From Paraburkholderia humisilvae (GTDB lineage Bacteria > Pseudomonadota > Gammaproteobacteria > Burkholderiales > Burkholderiaceae), in assembly GCF_902859855.1 (NCBI RefSeq), contig NZ_CADIKH010000008.1, forward strand, positions 183,150 through 247,149: a stretch of 64,000 bases of DNA. The letters are read 5' to 3'. Position 1 is the first letter of the stretch. The number at the start of each line of letters is the position of its first letter. A program made the translations under genes and the position numbers. Under the pieces are notes generated by a model, which was not told the origin of the DNA, made no database searches, and worked only from the letters and a program-made list of their open reading frames with translations. This document shows positions 55,622 through 64,000 of the stretch, one piece after another.

Positions 55622-56896
55622 CTAATGCTTGCGATTCACGGCGCGATAGCCGATATCGCGCCGGTATTGCATCCCATCGAACGATATCTGGTTGATCGTC
55701 TCATACGCGACCGACTGCGCGCTGCGCACCGAATCGGCCAGACCGACGACACACAGCACTCGCCCGCCGGAGGTGGTCAGCTTGCCGTTCGCGAGCGTCG
55801 TGCCGGCGTGGAACGTGATCGCATCGGCCGTTTCGGCGGGAATGCCGCTGATTCGGTCGCCTTTACGCGGCGCATCCGGATAGTGGTGCGCGGCGAGCAC
55901 GACGCCAAGCGCGGTGCGACGGTCCCATTCCAGTTCAACCGTGTCGAGTGTGCCGGCGATCGCCTGCTCGATCACCTTCGAGAAATCGCCCTTCAGGCGC
56001 GCCATGATCGGCTGCGTCTCCGGGTCGCCCATCCGGCAGTTGAATTCGAGCGTCTTCGGGTTGCCGTGCGCATCGATCATCAGCCCGGCATACAGGAAGC
56101 CGGTGAAGCGGATGCCTTCCTTTTCCATTCCGCGCACGGTCGGCAGGATGATTTCACGCATCACGCGCGCATGCAGTTGCGGCGTGACGATCGGCGCGGG
56201 CGAATAGGCGCCCATGCCGCCGGTGTTCGGGCCTTCGTCGCCGTCGAGCAAACGCTTGTGGTCCTGGCTCGACGCGAGCGGCAGCACGTGCTTCCCGTCG
56301 ACCATCACGATAAAGCTCGCTTCCTCGCCAGCCAGGAACTCTTCGATCACGACGCGCGCGCCGGCGTCGCCGAGCTTGTTGTCCGACAGCATCATGTCGA
56401 CGGCCGCATGCGCTTCGTCGAGCGTTTGCGCGACTACGACGCCTTTGCCCGCGGCAAGGCCATCGGCCTTGATCACGATCGGCGCGCCTTGCGCGTCAAG
56501 GTAAGCGTGCGCGGCGGCGGTATCGGAGAAGGTCTCGTACCCGGCGGTCGGAATGCCGTGGCGCTTCATGAACGCCTTCGCGAAGTCTTTCGAGCTTTCG
56601 AGCTGCGCGGCTTCGCGCGACGGCCCGAAGATTTTCAGACCGCGCGAGCGGAACAGGTTGACGATGCCGGCCGCGAGCGGTTGTTCGGGTCCGACCACGG
56701 TGAACGCGATCTGTTCCTGCTCCGCGAAGTCGGCGAGCGCGTTGAGATCGACGATGTCGACGTTGCGCAGGCGCTCATCCTGCGCGGTGCCGCCGTTGCC
56801 CGGCGCGACATAAACCAGCTGGACCCGCGGCGACTGCGCGAGCTTCCACGCCAGCGCATGTTCGCGACCGCCGGAACCGACGACGAGTAACTTCAT
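55622..56896 (-). CDS. purD: Phosphoribosylamine--glycine ligase
   Basis: PurD joins phosphoribosylamine and glycine in purine synthesis. The 424-residue ATP-grasp enzyme begins MKLLVVGSGGREHALAWKLAQS and shows VYVAPGNGGTA, the ATP-binding DGLAAGKGVVVA, GEEASFIVMVDG, and FNCRMGDPETQ, whose Asn/Glu bind Mg. The start at 56896 is the conserved one; the frame extends to 56977 without similarity. yebC lies 126 bp upstream on the same strand. Confidence 0.96.
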   Translation of the reverse strand: MKLLVVGSGGREHALAWKLAQSPRVQLVYVAPGNGGTAQDERLRNVDIVDLNALADFAEQEQIAFTVVGPEQPLAAGIVNLFRSRGLKIFGPSREAAQLESSKDFAKAFMKRHGIPTAGYETFSDTAAAHAYLDAQGAPIVIKADGLAAGKGVVVAQTLDEAHAAVDMMLSDNKLGDAGARVVIEEFLAGEEASFIVMVDGKHVLPLASSQDHKRLLDGDEGPNTGGMGAYSPAPIVTPQLHARVMREIILPTVRGMEKEGIRFTGFLYAGLMIDAHGNPKTLEFNCRMGDPETQPIMARLKGDFSKVIEQAIAGTLDTVELEWDRRTALGVVLAAHHYPDAPRKGDRISGIPAETADAITFHAGTTLANGKLTTSGGRVLCVVGLADSVRSAQSVAYETINQISFDGMQYRRDIGYRAVNRKH

Positions 56897-57022
56897 GAGA
56901 TTCCCCGAATGCCAAAAACCGAAAATATTTGCAAGATTCGCACAAGTCGCATCGATGACCTGTGACAAAGGCAACACAAAACACCGGAACGCACGCGCGG
57001 CGTCAGGGACGACGCGCGGCGC

Positions 57023-57751
57023 TCACGCTTCGTCGATCGCCGCGTTGGTGTACACCTCTTGCACGTCGTCCAGATTCTCCAACGCATCGAGGAGTTTCTG
57101 CATCTTCGCGGCGTCCTCGCCGGTGAACTCGACCTCCGTCTGCGGCTTCATCGTGACTTCGGCCAGTTCGGCCTTGAAGCCCGCCGCTTCGAGCGCGCCT
57201 TTCACCTTCGGGAAATCGTTCGGCGGGCACAGCACTTCGATACTGCCGTCGTCGTTCGTCACGACGTCGTCGGCGCCCGCTTCGAGCGCCGCGTCCATCA
57301 GCTTGTCTTCCGGCGTGCCCGGCGCAAACAGGAACTGGCCGACGTGATCGAACATAAACGACACCGAGCCGTCCGTGCCCATATTGCCGCCGAACTTCGA
57401 GAACGCATGCCGCACTTCGGCGACGGTGCGCGTGCGATTGTCGGTCATCGTATCGACGATGATCGCCGCGCCGCCGATGCCGTAGCCTTCGTAGCGGATT
57501 TCCTCGTAGTTCGCGCCGTCGACGCCGCCGGTGCCGCGCTGGATCGCGCGGGTGATGTTGTCTTTCGGCATGTTGGCGTCATACGCCTTGTCGACCGCGA
57601 GCCGCAGACGCGGATTCGAGTCGATTTCGCCGCCGCCCATGCGCGCGGCAACCTGAATTTCCTTGATGAGCCGCGTCCAGACCTTGCCTCTCTTGGCATC
57701 CGCTGCAGCTTTCTTATGCTTGATGTTGGCCCATTTCGAATGACCCGCCAT
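57023..57751 (-). CDS. yebC: YebC/TACO1-family translation-related protein
   Basis: The 242-residue protein is a clear YebC family member: [22 protein letters not shown], then [20 protein letters not shown] and [20 protein letters not shown]. Family members were long called transcriptional regulators; several are now linked to translation of proline stretches and to mitochondrial COX1 synthesis (TACO1). Which role applies here cannot be read from sequence. The ATG at 57751 is invariant in the family. It begins the leftward run to purD. Confidence 0.94.
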   Translation of the reverse strand: MAGHSKWANIKHKKAAADAKRGKVWTRLIKEIQVAARMGGGEIDSNPRLRLAVDKAYDANMPKDNITRAIQRGTGGVDGANYEEIRYEGYGIGGAAIIVDTMTDNRTRTVAEVRHAFSKFGGNMGTDGSVSFMFDHVGQFLFAPGTPEDKLMDAALEAGADDVVTNDDGSIEVLCPPNDFPKVKGALEAAGFKAELAEVTMKPQTEVEFTGEDAAKMQKLLDALENLDDVQEVYTNAAIDEA

Positions 57752-58210
57752 ACTTTTCTCCAGCGCGCGCGCCAGCAGGGCGCACGCATGTGCAATTGTC
57801 GTCGCGTGTTGGTGTGCAGTGTGGGGCGCGTTTCGCGAGGCGCGCCTGAATGTCCGATATGTCCGAAACGTACGATACGTGCGATGCGTCGCACCCTGCA
57901 TGTGTCGTGCCGCCGACCGGAGGCCGCCGCGGCGGCAGAAGATTGCAGCGAGGCGAGGACCCGCGTGCCGACGGCCGCGGCAACCCCAAGCTGCGCAACG
58001 GAACTGCAAAAGACCCGCGCAAGCGCCGCACCGGCCTTGGCGCACCGGTAACGGCGCGATGCGCGAGGCGATTCAGGCAAGGTGAACCGCTCAATGAGCG
58101 GATCGCGATTTTAACATGCCGCCATGCGGGGCAGATGCCCGAGGCGTGCCGTGGCGCCACGCGTGGGCCGCGTGGCGGGCGATGGCGGCCTTAACGGCTA
58201 TGTTGGCCGG
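57752..58210. other. Intergenic region upstream of yebC
   Basis: This 459-bp stretch lies between upp and yebC, both leftward. It holds a degenerate 9-bp tandem repeat (57851-57886) and otherwise GC-rich sequence; several long open frames cross it but none has a start with a ribosome site or known motifs. Confidence 0.45.
57851..57886. repeat. Degenerate 9-bp tandem repeat, four copies
   Basis: The units TGTCCGATA, TGTCCGAAA, CGTACGATA and CGTGCGATG follow each other about 100 bp upstream of yebC. Confidence 0.7.
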
Positions 58211-58861
58211 TTAATTCTTCGTACCGAACAGCCGGTCGCCGGCGTCGCCGAGGCCGGGGATGATGTAAGCGTGCTCGTCCAGATGCGAATCGAGTGATGC
58301 GACAAAGAGTTTCACGTCCGGATGCGCGTCGTGAAACACCTTGACCCCTTCGGGCGCCGCGACGAGCGCAAGAAATGAAATGTTTTCGCCGGACACGCCG
58401 CGCCGCTTGAGCACATCGACCGCATGGACCGCCGAATAGCCGGTCGCGACCATCGGGTCGCACAGGATGAAGATGCGGTCCTCGAGGTCGGGCAGCCGTA
58501 CCAGATACTCGACCGGACGATGATCCGTGTCGCGGTACACCCCGATATGGCCGACCCGTGCCGACGGGATCAGCTCCATCAGCCCGTCGGACATGCCGAC
58601 GCCCGCGCGCAGCACCGGCACGATCGCGAGCTTCTTGCCGGCGATCACCGGCGCGTCGATTTCGACGAGCGGCGTGGTGACGCGGCGCGTGGTCATCGGC
58701 AGGTTGCGGGTGATCTCGTAGCCCATCAGCAGCGTGATCTCACGCAGCAATTCGCGGAACGTGCGGGTCGACGTATCGCGGTCGCGCATATGCGTGAGCT
58801 TATGCTGGATGAGCGGATGATCGAGGATAACGAGGTTCGGAAAGCGGCTGTTCTGTGTCAT
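58211..58861 (-). CDS. upp: Uracil phosphoribosyltransferase
   Basis: Upp salvages uracil to UMP with PRPP. The 216-residue protein shows the N-terminal [19 protein letters not shown], the uracil-side LVPVLRAG-type segment [15 protein letters not shown], and the PRPP loop [15 protein letters not shown], then [12 protein letters not shown] at the end. Family enzymes usually have ATGGSA; here it is ATGYSA, a mild change. The ATG at 58861 is conserved; upstream open frame is not related. It is divergent from the SDR gene. Confidence 0.95.
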   Translation of the reverse strand: MTQNSRFPNLVILDHPLIQHKLTHMRDRDTSTRTFRELLREITLLMGYEITRNLPMTTRRVTTPLVEIDAPVIAGKKLAIVPVLRAGVGMSDGLMELIPSARVGHIGVYRDTDHRPVEYLVRLPDLEDRIFILCDPMVATGYSAVHAVDVLKRRGVSGENISFLALVAAPEGVKVFHDAHPDVKLFVASLDSHLDEHAYIIPGLGDAGDRLFGTKN

Positions 58862-59286
58862 GGCGTGGCGCGAGGCGAAGGATCGAGATAACGAAACATC
58901 GCGCGCGCCCACGGGTGGCGAACGGCGGCGAACGATGCGCGAAAGGCGATTGCAGCCCGCGGTCATACGTTGCCTGCCGCTCGTCCAGGATCCGCTCATC
59001 GCGAGCGGCGGCCTGCTGAACGAACCTGCAGCGCACAACCGCAGGCGACCGGAAGACCGGTGCGCCACGCTCGCAAGTTTACCGAAAGTATCGCCAGATG
59101 AAACGCAGGATTTTTGCCTGGTACGCGGGCGCGGGCAGCCCCGCGTCGATTCTTCTAGAATCGGGACAACTGCGGCCGGCATCCGTCAGGGCCGCTTACT
59201 AGCCGAACCGGCAACCCGGCACAGGCCGGCCTGAAAGGCGAACCGAAAGCCAAACCAAGTCACGCACATCAACCAAGGGCACTCAT
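58862..59286. other. Divergent intergenic region between upp and SDR gene
   Basis: This 425-bp stretch should contain both promoters. Near 59126-59163 lie two adjacent hairpins, CGCGGG/CCCGCG and a perfect CGATTCT-TCT-AGAATCG (59147-59163), without T-runs. I see no gene. Confidence 0.45.
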
Positions 59287-60078
59287 ATGGATCTGGGAAT
59301 CGCAGGGCGCACCGCGCTGGTCTGCGCGGCGAGCAAGGGGCTCGGCCGCGGTTGCGCCGAGGCGTTGGCGGCCGAAGGCGTGCATATCGTGATCCTCGCG
59401 CGTACCGCGGCAACGCTGGAGGCGACGGCCGACGAGATTCGCACCCACATCGCGGCACAGCGTGGCGCCACCGTGAAAACCGTCGCCTGCGACATCACCA
59501 CACCCGAGGGTCGTGCGGCCGCGCTCGCCGCGTGTCCGCAGCCGGATATTCTGGTGACCAACGCGGGCGGTCCGCCGCCGGGCGACTTTCGCAACTTCAC
59601 GCACGACGACTGGATTCGCGCGCTCGAAGCGAACATGCTGACGCCGATCGAACTGATCCGCGCGACGATCGACACGATGATCGCGCGCGGGTTTGGCCGG
59701 GTGGTGAATATCACGAGTTCGTCGGTGAAGGCGCCGATCGATGTGCTGGGCCTGTCGAACGGCGCGCGCTCGGGGTTGACCGGTTTCGTCGCGGGCGTCG
59801 CGCGCAAGGTCGCGCCACACGGCGTGACGATCAATAACCTGCTGCCGGGCGCGTTCGATACGGATCGCATCGCGGCCACCCTGGTCGGACAGGCGAAGGC
59901 GCAGAGCATCACTCTTGACGAAGCGCGCAAGCGGCGCGAGGCAGCCATTCCGGCCGGCCGCTTCGGCACCTCGGACGAATTCGGCCGTGCCTGCGCATTC
60001 CTGTGCAGCGTGCATGCGGGCTATATCACCGGACAGAATCTGCTGATCGACGGCGGCGCCTATCCGGGCACGTACTGA
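59287..60078 (+). CDS. SDR-family protein lacking the Tyr-Lys catalytic pair
   Basis: The 263-residue protein has the FabG-like SDR fold: ALVCAASKGLGRGCAEAL for NAD(P), VTNAGGPPPGDF in place of NNAG, VVNITSSSVKAPI with the catalytic Ser, and the C-terminal ITGQNLLIDGGAYPGTY. The Tyr-x-x-x-Lys site reads SNGAR, so both Tyr and Lys are replaced. This matches a recognised atypical subgroup of beta-ketoacyl-ACP-reductase-like SDRs that departs from the standard tetrad, whose role is unclear. The ATG at 59287 is preceded by AAGGGCACTCAT. mgsA lies 105 bp downstream on the same strand. Confidence 0.85.
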   Translation: MDLGIAGRTALVCAASKGLGRGCAEALAAEGVHIVILARTAATLEATADEIRTHIAAQRGATVKTVACDITTPEGRAAALAACPQPDILVTNAGGPPPGDFRNFTHDDWIRALEANMLTPIELIRATIDTMIARGFGRVVNITSSSVKAPIDVLGLSNGARSGLTGFVAGVARKVAPHGVTINNLLPGAFDTDRIAATLVGQAKAQSITLDEARKRREAAIPAGRFGTSDEFGRACAFLCSVHAGYITGQNLLIDGGAYPGTY

Positions 60079-60183
60079 CGCAGCGACGCATCACCGCGCG
60101 AGTCGCCGCAGGCGGACACGGGCAATCGCAAGCAGTCGCAAACAAGCAGTCGTAAGCAGTTGATAACAACAGGGGATCGAAAC

Positions 60184-60573
60184 ATGACAACACGCATCGC
60201 GTTGATCGCGCATGACCACAAGAAAGACGACATCGTCAAACTTGCCGGCGAATACGCCGACACGTTAAAGCGGTGTGAACTGATCGCGACCGGCACGACG
60301 GGGGCACGCGTGACAGCGGCGCATGGATTGCCGGTCGAACGGATGCTATCGGGGCCGAACGGCGGCGACCTGCAGATCGGCGCGCAACTCGCCGAAGGCC
60401 GCGTCGACATGGTGATCTTTCTGCGCGACCCGATGACACCGCAGCCGCACGAACCCGACATCAATGCGCTGGTGCGTGCGTGCGATGTCCATAACGTACC
60501 GTGCGCGACCAACATCTCGACGGCGCGGATGATTCTCGATGTATTGACGCTGCGTATGACGCAGCGAGTCTGA
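60184..60573 (+). CDS. mgsA: Methylglyoxal synthase
   Basis: MgsA converts dihydroxyacetone phosphate to methylglyoxal, a glycolytic overflow bypass. The 129-residue protein has [26 protein letters not shown], and [17 protein letters not shown] with the catalytic Asp, then [15 protein letters not shown] and [11 protein letters not shown]. It is shorter than the 152-residue E. coli enzyme but keeps all active-site segments. The ATG at 60184 follows AGGGGATCGAAAC; an upstream in-frame ATG at 60160 is less likely. qor lies 21 bp downstream, a likely detoxification partner. Confidence 0.94.
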   Translation: MTTRIALIAHDHKKDDIVKLAGEYADTLKRCELIATGTTGARVTAAHGLPVERMLSGPNGGDLQIGAQLAEGRVDMVIFLRDPMTPQPHEPDINALVRACDVHNVPCATNISTARMILDVLTLRMTQRV

Positions 60574-60594
60574 ACGAACTGGAGAACCGGAACG

Positions 60595-61569
60595 ATGGTC
60601 AAGGCAATACGATTCGACAAGACGGGCGGCCCCGAAGTGATGAAGTGGGTCGACGTCGACGTGGGCGAGCCCGGCGCGGGCGAGATTCGCATCAGACAGC
60701 ATGCGGTCGGCCTCAATTACATCGACGTGTACTTCCGCAACGGGCTGTATCCGCTGCCGCTGCCGGGCGGGCTCGGCATGGAGGCGGCGGGCGAAATCGT
60801 CGCGGTCGGCAGAGGCGTCACCCAGTTGCAGCCGGGCGATCGTGTTGCGTATGCGGCGCGTCCGCCGGGCGCTTACACGCAGGAGCGGGTGATGTCCGCC
60901 GACTACGTGGTGAAGATTCCCGCTGCGCTCGGCTATGAAGAGGCTGCCTCGGTGATGCTGCAAGGTCTGACTGCGCAGTATCTGCTGCGCCGCACGTATC
61001 GTGTGAAGCCGGGCGATACGATCCTGATCCAGGCGGCCGCCGGCGGCGTCGGCCTGTTCGTCTGCCAGTGGGCGAAGGCGCTCGGTGCGACAGTGATAGG
61101 CACGGTGGGGTCGGACGAGAAGGCGGACATCGCAAAAGCGCACGGCTGCGATTACCCAATCGTCTATACGCGTGAAAACTTCACGAAGCGTGTTCGCGAG
61201 ATCACGAACGGTGCGGGCGTGCCGGTCGTCTACGATTCGATTGGCAAGGACACGTATACCGGGTCGCTCGATTGCCTCGCGCCGCTCGGTCTTTTCGTGA
61301 CGTTCGGCAACTCGTCGGGCCCGCTTCCGCCGATCGACTCACAGGACCTGGCTGGACGCGGCTCGCTGTTTTTCACGCGGCCGACGCTGTTCAGCTACAT
61401 CGGCAAACGCAGCGACCTCGAGACGATGTCGGCCGAACTGTTCGACGTGCTGGTATCGGGCAAGGTGAAAACGAGCGTCAACCAGCGCTATGCGCTCGCC
61501 GATGTCGCGAAGGCGCACGAGGATCTCGAAGCGCGGCGCACGACCGGCTCGACCATTCTGTTGCCGTAA
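60595..61569 (+). CDS. qor: Quinone oxidoreductase, zeta-crystallin family
   Basis: The 324-residue zinc-independent MDR enzyme reduces quinones or reactive carbonyls with NADPH. Motifs include GLNYIDVYFRNGLYPLPLPGGLGMEAAG, the family signature, VMLQGLTAQYLL, the nucleotide loop IQAAAGGVGLFVCQWA and GSLFFTRPTLFSYI. It is 21 bp downstream of mgsA and is probably co-transcribed; a role in handling methylglyoxal or other electrophiles is inferred. A good terminator follows after about 70 bp. Confidence 0.9.
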   Translation: MVKAIRFDKTGGPEVMKWVDVDVGEPGAGEIRIRQHAVGLNYIDVYFRNGLYPLPLPGGLGMEAAGEIVAVGRGVTQLQPGDRVAYAARPPGAYTQERVMSADYVVKIPAALGYEEAASVMLQGLTAQYLLRRTYRVKPGDTILIQAAAGGVGLFVCQWAKALGATVIGTVGSDEKADIAKAHGCDYPIVYTRENFTKRVREITNGAGVPVVYDSIGKDTYTGSLDCLAPLGLFVTFGNSSGPLPPIDSQDLAGRGSLFFTRPTLFSYIGKRSDLETMSAELFDVLVSGKVKTSVNQRYALADVAKAHEDLEARRTTGSTILLP

Positions 61570-61640
61570 CCGGTTACCTTTTTACCTGCCGGTACGCGGC
61601 GCGCCTGCCGTACCCCGGCAAGCCCTGCTGCAGCACTCTG

Positions 61641-61674
61641 AAAGCCGTTCCACTTTGCAGTGGGACGGCTTTTT
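61641..61674 (+). terminator. Rho-independent terminator after qor
   Basis: A 14-bp stem (AAAGCCGTTCCACT with AGTGGGACGGCTTT, one G-T pair) with loop TTGC runs into a T-run. It isolates the mgsA-qor transcript from the kdp operon. Confidence 0.9.
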
Positions 61675-61774
61675 CGTTTACGTGTTTTTTATACCGGTCC
61701 AACAATCTTTGACCAGGCCTTTATCTGAATCGGCATAACGTTCCGCATCCATAGCCAACAATGGGGAACATGAA

Positions 61775-61888
61775 ATGGATGTGCTGTATGTCGGGGGCCT
61801 CGTGATTATCACGGTGCTCACCTTCGGGCTCGTCGCCGGCTGCTCGAAGCTGATGCAATTCCGGCGGGGACAGGGAGCGCGCTCATGA
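61775..61888 (+). CDS. 37-residue membrane peptide upstream of kdpF
   Basis: The frame MDVLYVGGLVIITVLTFGLV begins at 61775 and ends KLMQFRRGQGARS before TGA at 61886-61888. It has one hydrophobic helix (about residues 5-23) with a Cys at its end and a basic tail. The stop overlaps the kdpF ATG (ATGA), so it is translated in the operon. A GGGGAA site lies upstream. It may be an accessory subunit or a translational leader of the pump; I do not know a name for it. Confidence 0.65.
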   Translation: MDVLYVGGLVIITVLTFGLVAGCSKLMQFRRGQGARS

Positions 61889-61977
61889 ACTGGATCCTTT
61901 GGCTATCCGGCGCCGTGACGGCGCTGCTCTTTATTTACCTGGTCTATGCGCTGCTGCGCGCGGAGGACATTGAATGA
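61885..61977 (+). CDS. kdpF: Potassium-transporting ATPase subunit F
   Basis: KdpF is a small lipid-like stabiliser of the KdpFABC pump. The 30-residue peptide starts MNWILWLSGAVTALLFIYLV and ends YALLRAEDIE, the familiar KdpF pattern of one helix ending in a short charged tail. ATGA overlaps tie it to the peptide before and to kdpA after. It is too short for routine gene finding. Confidence 0.85.
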   Translation: MNWILWLSGAVTALLFIYLVYALLRAEDIE

Positions 61978-63779
61978 ATACGAACAATGTCCTGCAGGTG
62001 ACGGTTTTTATCGTCGTGCTGCTCGCACTGTCCATTCCGGTCGCACGCTTCATTACCCGCGTGCTGGACGGCAGCTCGCGTCTCGTGCGCTGGTTCAGCC
62101 CGCTCGAAAACCTGCTGTACCGCATCGCGGGTGTTGATTCGTCCGCGGAAATGGGCTGGAAGCAGTACACGATCGCAACGATCGCGTTCAACGTGATCGG
62201 TCTCGCGTTCCTGTATCTGATTCTGCGCTTGCAAGGTGTGCTGCCGGGTAACCCGCAGCAATTCGGCCCGATGACGCCGGATGCCGCGTTCAACACCGCA
62301 ATCAGCTTCGTCAGCAATACGAACTGGCAGGACTACTCGGGTGAGCAGACGGTCAGCTATCTGACGCAGATGCTCGGCTTCACCGTGCAGAACTTCCTGT
62401 CGGCGGCGACCGGCATCGTGGTCGTGATCGCGTTGATCCGCGGTTTCGCGCGGCACTCGGCAAAGACGATCGGCAACTTCTGGGTTGACATCACGCGCAC
62501 CACGCTTTACATCCTGCTGCCGATGTCCGTCGTGGTCGCTGCGATCCTGATGGGCCAGGGTGTGATCCAGAACTTCAAGGCCTATGAGGACGTGCCGACG
62601 CTGCAAACCACGACCTACTCGGCGCCGAAGGTCGATGCGCAAGGCAATCCGGTGAAGGATGCGAAGGGCAACGCAGTGATGGTCGATACGCCGGTCACGA
62701 AGCAGACGCTCGCGATGGGCCCGGTTGCTTCGCAGGAAGCGATCAAGATGCTCGGCACCAACGGCGGTGGTTTCTTCAATGCGAACTCCGCGCATCCGTA
62801 TGAAAACCCGACGCCGTTCGCGGACTTCGTCGAACTGATTTCGATGCTGCTGATTCCGGCCGCGTTGTGTCTCGTCTTCGGCCAGATGATTACCGACAAG
62901 CGCCAGGGCGTTGCACTGCTTGCGTTCATGACGATCTGCTTCGCTGCCTGCGTCGCGTTCGAAATCGGCTCCGAACAGTCCGGCAATCCGGCGTTCACCG
63001 CGCTGCACGTCGATCAGAATGCAAGCGCGCTGCAGTCGGGCGGCAACATGGAAGGCAAGGAAACCCGCTTCGGTATCGCACAGTCCGGCATCTTCGCGGT
63101 CTCGACCACGGCGGCGTCGTGCGGCGCGGTCAACAACGCGCATGACTCGCTGACACCGCTCGGCGGCCTCGTGCCGATGCTGTTGATGCAATTGGGCGAA
63201 GTGGTGTTCGGTGGTGTCGGGTCGGGTCTGTATGGCGCGCTCGCGTTCGCACTGCTCGCGGTGTTCGTCGCAGGGCTGATGATCGGTCGTACGCCTGAGT
63301 ATGTCGGCAAGAAGATCGAAGCGTACGAGATGAAGATGGTCTCGATCGTGATTCTGCTGACGCCGCTGCTGGTGCTCGTCGGCACGTCGATTGGCGTGCT
63401 GACGGATGCGGGCAAGGCGGGCATCCTGAACCCCGGTCCACATGGCTTCTCGGAGATTCTCTACGCGTTCAGCTCGGCCGCGAACAACAACGGTAGCGCG
63501 TTCGCAGGTCTGACAGTGAGCACGCCGTTCTACAACGTGATGCTCGGCATCTGCATGTGGTTCGGCCGCTACGGTTCGCTGATCGCGGTACTGGCGATTG
63601 CCGGCGCGCTCGCGGAGAAGAAGCGTCTTGCCGTCACGGGCGGCACGCTGCCGACGCACGGCTCGCTGTTCATCGTGCTGCTGATCGGTACCGTGCTGCT
63701 GGTCGGTGCGCTGACTTACGTGCCCGCGCTTGCGCTCGGTCCCGGCGTCGAGCACCTGATGATGGTTCTCGGCCAGTGA
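61974..63779 (+). CDS. kdpA: Potassium-transporting ATPase subunit A
   Basis: KdpA is the channel-like potassium-selective subunit of the high-affinity P-type ATPase. The 601-residue protein has about ten membrane segments and the selectivity-filter repeats, for example SNTNWQDYSGEQT, GTNGGGFFNANSAHPYENP and SAANNNGSAFAGL. A loop of about 40 residues between 205 and 245 (TTTYSAPKVDAQGNPV) is typical for the longer proteobacterial form. It starts four bases inside kdpF and is followed 36 bp later by kdpB. Confidence 0.96.
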   Translation: MNTNNVLQVTVFIVVLLALSIPVARFITRVLDGSSRLVRWFSPLENLLYRIAGVDSSAEMGWKQYTIATIAFNVIGLAFLYLILRLQGVLPGNPQQFGPMTPDAAFNTAISFVSNTNWQDYSGEQTVSYLTQMLGFTVQNFLSAATGIVVVIALIRGFARHSAKTIGNFWVDITRTTLYILLPMSVVVAAILMGQGVIQNFKAYEDVPTLQTTTYSAPKVDAQGNPVKDAKGNAVMVDTPVTKQTLAMGPVASQEAIKMLGTNGGGFFNANSAHPYENPTPFADFVELISMLLIPAALCLVFGQMITDKRQGVALLAFMTICFAACVAFEIGSEQSGNPAFTALHVDQNASALQSGGNMEGKETRFGIAQSGIFAVSTTAASCGAVNNAHDSLTPLGGLVPMLLMQLGEVVFGGVGSGLYGALAFALLAVFVAGLMIGRTPEYVGKKIEAYEMKMVSIVILLTPLLVLVGTSIGVLTDAGKAGILNPGPHGFSEILYAFSSAANNNGSAFAGLTVSTPFYNVMLGICMWFGRYGSLIAVLAIAGALAEKKRLAVTGGTLPTHGSLFIVLLIGTVLLVGALTYVPALALGPGVEHLMMVLGQ

Positions 63780-63815
63780 TGACGGGCTTCGCGCCACAGA
63801 ATATTTGAGGAAGAA

Positions 63816-64000
63816 ATGACTGATCATTCCGCAACCCGGTCCATGTTCGACCCGGCGCTGATCCGCCCGGCGATCGTGGACTCCTTCAAGAAACTGACGC
63901 CGCGCACGCAGTTCCGCAACCCGGTGATGTTCTGCGTGTACGTCGGCAGCATCCTGACCACCATCCTGTGGCTGGCCGCGCTGTTCGGCCAGGCCGAGGC
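63816..64000 (+). CDS. kdpB: Potassium-transporting ATPase subunit B, 5' part
   Basis: The first 61 codons of KdpB, the ATP-hydrolysing subunit, lie before the window edge. [42 protein letters not shown] and the first membrane helix ([14 protein letters not shown]) are recognisable. The ATG follows TTGAGGAAG. The phosphorylation motif and the rest are outside the window. Confidence 0.93.
   Translation, partial: MTDHSATRSMFDPALIRPAIVDSFKKLTPRTQFRNPVMFCVYVGSILTTILWLAALFGQAE

Overview
The window is high-GC chromosomal DNA of a betaproteobacterium in the family Burkholderiaceae, most likely Paraburkholderia, Caballeronia or a relative. This follows from very GC-rich third codon positions, the protein sequences, and gene orders such as purD-hemF-nadD-rsfS-rlmH-maf-rng and trhO-gluQ. 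No rRNA, tRNA or CRISPR array was recognised. Most of the window is housekeeping DNA; the unusual material lies in a few short accessory patches.

Layout. 1-1092: an interrupted, unrecognised gene running off the left edge. 1220-13629: a complete-looking myo-inositol locus. One arm (leftward) encodes an ABC importer and iolC-iolD-iolE-iolB; the other (rightward) encodes the RpiR-type regulator iolR, iolG and a second Gfo/Idh/MocA dehydrogenase. The divergent promoter region carries a GGAA-N6-TTCC palindrome on the predicted iolR -35 box. iolA/mmsA is not in the window. 13873-15296: the decayed remains of a type VI secretion-type cell-wall-hydrolase effector. 15616-25356: tusA-like, galU, valS, uvrD, a nucleosidase and prpE. 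25547-27110: a hipBA toxin-antitoxin module with four copies of a 20-bp operator. 27319-33476: an Fsr-type efflux pump, a chemoreceptor, an atypical SDR, gluQ and trhO. 33681-37262: dnaE with a glycine-rich insert.

37377-45572 is a lipopolysaccharide core/O-antigen cluster (family 2 glycosyltransferase, msbA, three further glycosyltransferases of GT-B type, an O-antigen ligase), followed by three small uncharacterised genes.

46624-50179 is a 3.5-kb genomic island in the 3' end of rng (RNase G), bounded by a 22-bp direct repeat that includes the last codons of rng. It has no intact integrase, only a frame-broken DUF4224-like remnant. It carries an uncharacterised gene starting inside a perfect 22-bp palindrome, a YggL-like gene, a frameshifted HNH gene, and a BrnT/BrnA-like toxin-antitoxin pair.

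50159-57751 is a leftward run (yebC, purD, hemF, nadD, rsfS, rlmH, maf, rng). The window ends with upp, another SDR without the usual catalytic residues, mgsA, a quinone oxidoreductase, and the start of a kdp potassium-pump operon preceded by an extra 37-codon membrane peptide.

The best candidates for new biology are the hipBA operator array, the integrase-less island at rng, and the effector remnant. Three of the broken genes change frame at or next to C6/G6 tracts, so sequence errors or slippage must be separated from true decay.
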